Source: DAOTXK01 sp034435395 (GTDB lineage: Bacteria > Chloroflexota > Anaerolineae > Aggregatilineales > Ch27). Taken from it: a DNA stretch of 18,401 nucleotides. The position numbers were made by a program, and so were the translations under genes. The stretch's first letter is position 1. Every line of letters begins with the position of its first letter. Positions 14,656-18,401 of this stretch are shown here, in pieces. The stretch is taken from contig DAOTXK010000240.1 of the NCBI GenBank assembly GCA_034435395.1, positions 1-18,401 on the forward strand, read 5' to 3'. A model generated the notes under the pieces. The model worked only from the letters and a program-made list of their open reading frames with translations, was not told the DNA's origin and ran no database searches.

Positions 14656-14678
14656 TTCAAACCGCCAAGGACGCCAGG
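14656..14678 (+). repeat. Family C repeat fragment
   Basis: TTCAAACCGCCAAGGACGCC and the bases after it match the end of the family C repeats at 7636-7715 and 4816-4890. Only one end is present here. Confidence 0.45.
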
Positions 14679-14714
14679 AGTGCTGATTCAGTCAGGCGCT
14701 GAGCGTTATTTAAA

Positions 14715-14776
14715 AACCTGTCCGAAAAATCATCAAAAGCCTGTGACAAGGGGTTTAAGCCCCTTGTCCGTGAATC
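14715..14776 (+). repeat. Family A element, copy in the M50 leader
   Basis: AACCTGTCCGAAAAATCATC, a central near-palindrome at 14746-14767 (arms ACAAGGGG / CCCCTTGT, one mismatched pair), then CCGTGAATCC. The outer right repeat is missing. It ends 18 bp before the TTG start of the M50 gene, in the same orientation relative to that gene as the 7459-7529 copy has to its own. Confidence 0.7.
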
Positions 14777-14794
14777 CAATCTAAGGAGATCACC

Positions 14795-15511
14795 TTGTTT
14801 CTCTTTGGCCGACCGACCCTGGCGTTGATCATCAGCGTGGCCCTGGCGCTGCTGATCGGCACGACCTTTCACGAATTTATGCACAACTACGTGGCCTGGC
14901 TGATGGGCGATAGTACGCCGCAGCACCAGAAGCGCCTGACGCTCAACCCGGCGGTCCACATCTACTGGCCCGGCTTTCTGCTGTTCCTGATCGTGGGCTT
15001 CCCGGCCATGCCGCTGGGCTTCGCCACCATCAGCCCTGCCGGGATGAACTACCCGCGCCTGAGCTTCGGCTACCGCCTGACGCGCTTCCAGCGGTACGCG
15101 CTGGCGGTGCTGGCCGGGCCGGTCGGCAGCCTGCTGGTGGCGGTGGTTTTCGCCGTGCCCTACCGCCTCCTGGCGGCCACCGCGCCGCGCCTGCTCACCG
15201 CCAACCTGATCCCCGGCAACCCCACCATCTTCCCCAGCCTGGGGGACGTGCTGTTTATGATCGTATTCTGGAACGTGCTGCTGGGTCTGTTTAACCTGAT
15301 CCCGCTGGGGCCGCTGGACGGGCGCACGGTGCTGAAGCTTTTCCTGCCGGACCACCAGCACTATCCGTATGACCGCTTCCAGGACCAGTACGGCATGTAC
15401 ATCCTGCTCGGCCTGATTTTCATCGGCTACTTCATCCCTTCCCTGAATGTGCTCGGTTTCCTGATCAGCGGGCCGACGTGGACGCTGACCCGAATCCTGC
15501 TGGGCTTCTGA
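14795..15511 (+). CDS. M50 site-2-protease-like membrane metalloprotease
   Basis: The 238-aa protein has about five to six hydrophobic segments. Seen: the zinc motif HEFMH (H26, E27, H30) in the first membrane segment, GLFNLIPLGPLDG with the third zinc ligand D175, and the LAGPVGSLL segment typical of M50B proteases that cut within membrane helices. The natural substrate is unknown; relatives release anti-sigma factors or clear membrane proteins. The start is TTG 14795, chosen because AAGGAG lies 6 bases upstream and no ATG or GTG fits. It is first in an operon with the HD protein, which begins 2 bases after its stop. A family A repeat sits in its leader. Confidence 0.9.
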   Translation: MFLFGRPTLALIISVALALLIGTTFHEFMHNYVAWLMGDSTPQHQKRLTLNPAVHIYWPGFLLFLIVGFPAMPLGFATISPAGMNYPRLSFGYRLTRFQRYALAVLAGPVGSLLVAVVFAVPYRLLAATAPRLLTANLIPGNPTIFPSLGDVLFMIVFWNVLLGLFNLIPLGPLDGRTVLKLFLPDHQHYPYDRFQDQYGMYILLGLIFIGYFIPSLNVLGFLISGPTWTLTRILLGF

Positions 15512-15513
15512 TC

Positions 15514-16032
15514 ATGTCGGCTGTCACCCGCCTCCGGCAGGGCCTGCGCGCCCTGACCGCCTGGACTCGCCCGGTGGACGAGGCGCTGGCCGAGACCGTC
15601 CTGACGGAGGCGCAGCTGGCGCTGTTCCGGCGGATGCGGCGGGGCGAGCGGCTGCACAGCCTCAATGTGCTGCGGACGGTGCGCGCCGCCGGGCATCAGG
15701 AGCACGACCTGCTCGTGGCCGCGCTGCTGCACGACTCCGGCAAAACGATCGCCCCGTTTTACCTCCATGAGCGGGTACTGGTGGTGCTGGCCCGCCGCTT
15801 CCTGCCCGCGCTGTACCGTCGCTGGGCGCGGGGCGAGCCGCGCGGCTGGACGCGCCCGTTCGCCATCAGCGCCCGGCACCCGGAATGGTCGGCGGAGCTG
15901 GTGGCCGCGGCGGGCGGGAGCGCGCGCGCCGTCGAGCTGTGCCGCCGCCACGCCGAGCCAGTCGCCGGGCCGCCCGGCGGCGAGACCGAGCGGCTGCTGG
16001 CGATCCTGCAGGCGGCGGATGATCGGAATTAG
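15514..16032 (+). CDS. HD-domain phosphohydrolase-like protein
   Basis: The 172-aa soluble protein has the HD signature: H48 (ERLHSLNV), H73-D74 (AALLHDSGKT), H122 (ISARHPEWSAEL), H146 (CRRHAE) and a closing Asp at 169/170 (LQAADD). These residues fit the metal-binding set of HD phosphohydrolases, which cleave phosphoesters of nucleotides or signalling molecules. The substrate is unknown. ATG 15514 follows the M50 stop by two bases and has only a weak ribosome site, so translation is probably coupled. The longer frame from 15478 runs through the end of the M50 gene and is rejected. Confidence 0.85.
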   Translation: MSAVTRLRQGLRALTAWTRPVDEALAETVLTEAQLALFRRMRRGERLHSLNVLRTVRAAGHQEHDLLVAALLHDSGKTIAPFYLHERVLVVLARRFLPALYRRWARGEPRGWTRPFAISARHPEWSAELVAAAGGSARAVELCRRHAEPVAGPPGGETERLLAILQAADDRN

Positions 16033-16064
16033 CGCCTGACAGCGGACGGCGAGGATGGTCCCGG

Positions 16065-16874
16065 ATGAAGCTGGGATGGAGGCTGCTGCGCCAGCTCCCC
16101 CACGATCTGGAGAACGACCCGATCGTCGAGCGGCTGACCCGGCGGCAGGGACCATCCTGGCGGCGCGTCCGGTGGCTGGCCGTGGCGGTGGGCGCGGCCA
16201 ACCTGGCGAGTGAGGCGCTGATCATCGCCCTGTCGCCGAGCCCGCTGCTGTGGGTCCATCTGGCGATCAACCAGGCGGTGATCGTGCTGGGGCCGGTGGT
16301 GTTGGCGCTGATGGCCGCCAGTCTGACGGCGGCGGCGGTGGCGCGGGGACCGTTTGATCTGGTGCTGCTGACTCCCGTGACCGAAGAGCGGCTGGTCTGG
16401 GGATATTATCTGGCGGCCCTGTACCGGATGCGCCCTCTGATCGCCGTCCTGCTCGGCCTGACGGCTTCCCAGGCCGTCTGGTGGGTGCTGGCGAGTTTAG
16501 GGGCGACCTCGCTGGTCATCCCCCAGTTTGCCGGGTCACTCATTGTGCTGGCGCCGGCCATCCTGCCGACGCTGCTCTGGCCGATAGGCGGGTGTGGCAT
16601 GCTGTTCGTGGCGGTGGCGGCTGGCGTCCGGACGGCGCTGCGCTGGCGGCACCATTTGGCCGCGCCGCTGCTGGCGGTGCCCAACATGCTGGCCCTGTCG
16701 GTGGCGTCCCCGGCGATGGCCCTCGTTGTGTGGTGGTGGCTGCTTTCTTATGGCGCTATCGCGATCTGCACCGCCTCATGGCTGCCCCTTGGGATCAGCC
16801 TCATCGGCCTGCTGATCACCGACGCGATGCTGGCCCGACAGCTGGAGCTGGCCGCCCAGCAGCTGCGGCCCTGA
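16065..16874 (+). CDS. ABC-2-like membrane protein, paralogue 1
   Basis: The 269-aa protein has six to seven hydrophobic segments (about residues 35-57, 63-93, 122-147, 150-190, 200-260). Between the second and third, residues 97-121 read FDLVLLTPVTEERLVWGYYL then AALYR. This resembles the cytoplasmic 'LLLTP...G+' segment of ABC-2-type permeases that contacts the ATPase. No ATPase gene lies in the window. GAGGA about 10 bases before ATG 16065 is the ribosome site. It is third in the operon, 32 bp after the HD gene, and paralogous to 17040-17789. Assignment as a transporter subunit is inference from this motif and topology. Confidence 0.75.
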   Translation: MKLGWRLLRQLPHDLENDPIVERLTRRQGPSWRRVRWLAVAVGAANLASEALIIALSPSPLLWVHLAINQAVIVLGPVVLALMAASLTAAAVARGPFDLVLLTPVTEERLVWGYYLAALYRMRPLIAVLLGLTASQAVWWVLASLGATSLVIPQFAGSLIVLAPAILPTLLWPIGGCGMLFVAVAAGVRTALRWRHHLAAPLLAVPNMLALSVASPAMALVVWWWLLSYGAIAICTASWLPLGISLIGLLITDAMLARQLELAAQQLRP

Positions 16875-16938
16875 AAACTCCCGGTCGGCTGGCGGCGCGC
16901 GGCCTTCCCCCTACAATGGTGATCGGGAGGAAACCCAC

Positions 16939-17043
16939 ATGTCCACCGGCTCCCCGTCCGGCCTGACCGGCGACGCCTCCGCCACGGGGATGACCCGGCC
17001 CGTCTCCGGCGGGCGGCGCTGCCCTGGCCGAGGTCGCGAATGA
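16939..17043 (+). CDS. Small 34-aa ORF coupled to membrane paralogue 2
   Basis: ATG 16939 has a strong GGGAGGAA ribosome site. The frame gives MSTGSPSGLTGDASATGMTR then PVSGGRRCPGRGRE and stops at TGA 17041-17043, overlapping the next ATG (ATGA). The peptide is Gly/Ser/Arg-rich with one Cys and no membrane segment. It may be a translated leader that couples or boosts translation of the membrane protein, or a small protein in its own right. A TACAAT at 16912-16917 is a weak -10 candidate just upstream. Confidence 0.5.
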   Translation: MSTGSPSGLTGDASATGMTRPVSGGRRCPGRGRE

Positions 17044-17789
17044 TCCACCCCCTCTCCGCCTGGCTGATCGGGCGCAGGCTTCATCGGGCCGACCGCGCCG
17101 CCGAGTTCGGCCTGGGTGGGGGCCTGATCATCCTGGCCATCTGCTGCCGGGCCTGGCTGGAGGCGCAGGTGGCCCTGCTGGAAACCCTGCTGCTGCTGGG
17201 GCTGCTGGTGATGATCCTGGTGCCGCCGGTGGTCGCCGCCCTCACCGGCGCGCTGACGGCGCTGGAGCTGCGCGGCGAGCACTTCCAGTTCCTGCTGCTG
17301 ACCAGCCTGCCGGAGCGGACCCTGGCCCAGGGCCTGCTCCACGCGGCGCTGTATCGCACGCGCCACTTCCGCGCCATGGCCGCCGCCGCCATCCCCGCCG
17401 TGATGATCGGATTCCTGGTCGAGTTGCTGAAGGTTCTCGCGCCGTTCTGGATGTACATGAGCTACCCAGCCCCTTCACCGCCGCCGGATGTGACCCTGCC
17501 GGGGCTGCTGCTGGCCGTCGTGGTCGGGCTGTTATGGGGCGCGAACGTGCTGGCGGCGCGGCTGGGGGCGGCGGTGGCGTTGCGCTGGCCCAACGCGGCG
17601 CTGGCGGCGGCGCTCGCCCCGGCGGCCATGCTGGCCCTGGTGGCCGTGCCGTTCCTGGTGCTGACCAGCCTGGTCTGGGCACCGCTGGGCTGCCTGGCAG
17701 GGCCGTACCTGCTGTTCCGGCTGGGGCGGTACCTGTTGGGAGGCAGGTTGCTGCGCGACGCCGCGCGCTGGATGCGGCAGATTGATTGA
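17040..17789 (+). CDS. ABC-2-like membrane protein, paralogue 2
   Basis: The 249-aa protein has about six hydrophobic segments. Residues 82-106, FQFLLLTSLPERTLAQGLLH then AALYR, line up with residues 97-121 of the 16065-16874 protein at the same place in the topology, so the two are tandem paralogues. They could form a heterodimeric membrane channel with an ATPase encoded elsewhere. ATG 17040 overlaps the stop of the small ORF by four bases and probably relies on coupled re-initiation. It is the last gene of the operon; a repeat-rich gap follows and no clear terminator was seen. Confidence 0.75.
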   Translation: MIHPLSAWLIGRRLHRADRAAEFGLGGGLIILAICCRAWLEAQVALLETLLLLGLLVMILVPPVVAALTGALTALELRGEHFQFLLLTSLPERTLAQGLLHAALYRTRHFRAMAAAAIPAVMIGFLVELLKVLAPFWMYMSYPAPSPPPDVTLPGLLLAVVVGLLWGANVLAARLGAAVALRWPNAALAAALAPAAMLALVAVPFLVLTSLVWAPLGCLAGPYLLFRLGRYLLGGRLLRDAARWMRQID

Positions 17790-17896
17790 GCAGGCGGGGA
17801 CGGCGGCGGCTCCAAAAACGGGAGACGCCTGATGAACATGTAAGCGGTTGGGGGTTCGCCGACAGGACGGCCAAAACTGCGGTACATTATAGAGGC

Positions 17897-18015
17897 AGGA
17901 CTTACGCCGTTGGGTTGTTGGGAGGTAGCGGCGGCATGGATGCCGACGCCAACAAAAAACGGCGCGACCCATCGCGCCGCTACTGGCGCGCTGACTGCCC
18001 ACTGGCGTAACTCCT
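17897..18015. repeat. 119-bp element with 12-bp terminal inverted repeats, containing a REP-like repeat
   Basis: AGGACTTACGCC (17897-17908) and GGCGTAACTCCT (18004-18015) are inverted copies with one mismatch. The 59-bp REP-like element lies inside. It fills much of the gap before the TyrA-like gene and has no coding capacity that I trust. Confidence 0.6.
17925..17983 (+). repeat. 59-bp GTAG...CTAC REP-like element, copy 2
   Basis: It begins GTAGCGGCGGCATGGATGCC and ends CGCGCCGCTAC, in the opposite orientation to copy 1 (13369-13427). The six differences fall in the spacer and in the loop of the second hairpin, while the paired stems are kept. Confidence 0.75.
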
Positions 18016-18063
18016 GATGGAGGAACCGGGACCTGTATGAGTTAGAGAAGGGCATCCGAGCGT

Positions 18064-18401
18064 ATGGCCGAGATACACGTGGCGATTATCGGGCTGGAGC
18101 GGCTGGGCGTCTCGCTGGGGCTGGCCCTCAAGCGGTACATGACGAGCAAGGACTCCCGCCACACCTTCACCGTCACCGGGCACGACGAGCGAGACTCCAA
18201 CGCCAAAACCGCCAGAGAGCGGGGCGCGGTCGATGCCACCGCCCGCACCCCCCTGGCCGCCGTCAAAGAGGCGCAGATCGTGCTGCTGGCCGGGCCGTAC
18301 CACCAGGTGGAAGAGCTGTACCAGACCATTGGGCCGTCGCTCAGGTCGGGGGCGGTGGTGCTGGACTTTTCGCCGCTCAAGACCCCGTCCATCCGCTGGG
18401 C
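18064..18401 (+). CDS. TyrA-like Rossmann dehydrogenase (partial, C-terminus off window)
   Basis: 112 codons are visible. The opening EIHVAIIGLERLGVSLGLAL is a Rossmann beta-alpha-beta, followed by VTGHDERDSNA, ERGAVDATA, AQIVLLAGPYHQVEELY, then GAVVLDFSPLK. This order and wording match the NAD(P)-binding half of prephenate dehydrogenase and related short Rossmann enzymes, in which SVK occurs where SPLK is here. The central glycine of the GxGxxG is Glu (GLERLG), which would weaken dinucleotide binding. Whether it acts in tyrosine synthesis or on another substrate cannot be told without the C-terminal half. ATG 18064 is the only start after an in-frame TAG; its ribosome site (GAAGG, about 12 bases away) is mediocre. 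Confidence 0.7.
   Translation, partial: MAEIHVAIIGLERLGVSLGLALKRYMTSKDSRHTFTVTGHDERDSNAKTARERGAVDATARTPLAAVKEAQIVLLAGPYHQVEELYQTIGPSLRSGAVVLDFSPLKTPSIRW

Noticed and set aside
17832..17843. Three-codon ORF ATG-AAC-ATG-TAA with a GGAG upstream
   Set aside because: Too short to support as a leader peptide; no attenuator-like structure was seen nearby.
17786..18010. 74-aa frame over the repeat region after the second membrane gene
   Set aside because: It starts at a TTG inside the end of the previous gene, has no ribosome site, and most of it is the translated 59-bp repeat. The same peptide (MDADA..KRRD.SRRY) appears from the other copy at 13369-13427.

Overview
The window is GC-rich and uses GTG/TTG starts occasionally. 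Its gene content (GatB, a DUF951 protein, a protein kinase running into a caspase-like domain, many short dispersed palindromic repeats) fits an environmental Chloroflexota-type genome. That phylum assignment is inference; no rRNA or other decisive marker is present. No tRNA, rRNA or CRISPR array was seen.

Layout. 1-1240 (-) is the N-terminal part of a Ser/Thr protein kinase that runs into a caspase-like (peptidase C14) domain cut by the window edge. 1508-2965 (-) is gatB. 3060-3320 (-) is a remnant of a REP-associated (IS200/RAYT-type) transposase. 3330-4592 (-) is an unrecognised secreted protein. 4889-7441 (-) is a three-gene run: an unknown 209-aa protein, a TPR protein and an MBL-fold hydrolase, the last two overlapping by ATGA. 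7931-8560 (-) is a V4R-like protein behind a near-consensus promoter. 9093-10406 (+) is an MFS exporter, convergent with a PLP aminotransferase at 10445-11605 (-), which in turn is divergent from alanine dehydrogenase at 11982-13109 (+).

The most striking gene is the peroxiredoxin at 13524-14267 (-). Its peroxidatic cysteine codon is an in-frame TGA, the reading frame is otherwise intact, and a hairpin resembling a bacterial SECIS follows the TGA at the expected distance. I read it as a selenocysteine peroxiredoxin whose C-terminal resolving Cys is replaced by Ala. It lies downstream of a DUF951 gene (14309-14518, -), which shares a compact divergent promoter region with a plus-strand operon: M50 site-2-protease-like protein, HD-domain protein, ABC-2-like membrane protein, a 34-aa small ORF, and a second paralogous ABC-2-like membrane protein (14795-17789). 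A TyrA-like Rossmann protein begins at 18064 and runs off the end.

Intergenic DNA is rich in small repeats. Family A is a MITE-like element with a central palindrome (7459-7529, an interrupted copy at 13225-13522, and 14715-14776). A 59-bp REP-like element bounded by GTAG...CTAC occurs at 13369-13427 and 17925-17983. Family C is the 'ACCACGAAGACACGAAG / AACCGCCAAGACGCCAAG' type (4816-4890, 7636-7715, 14656-14678). Several promoter candidates share an extended -10 of the form TG(G/C)TANNAT.
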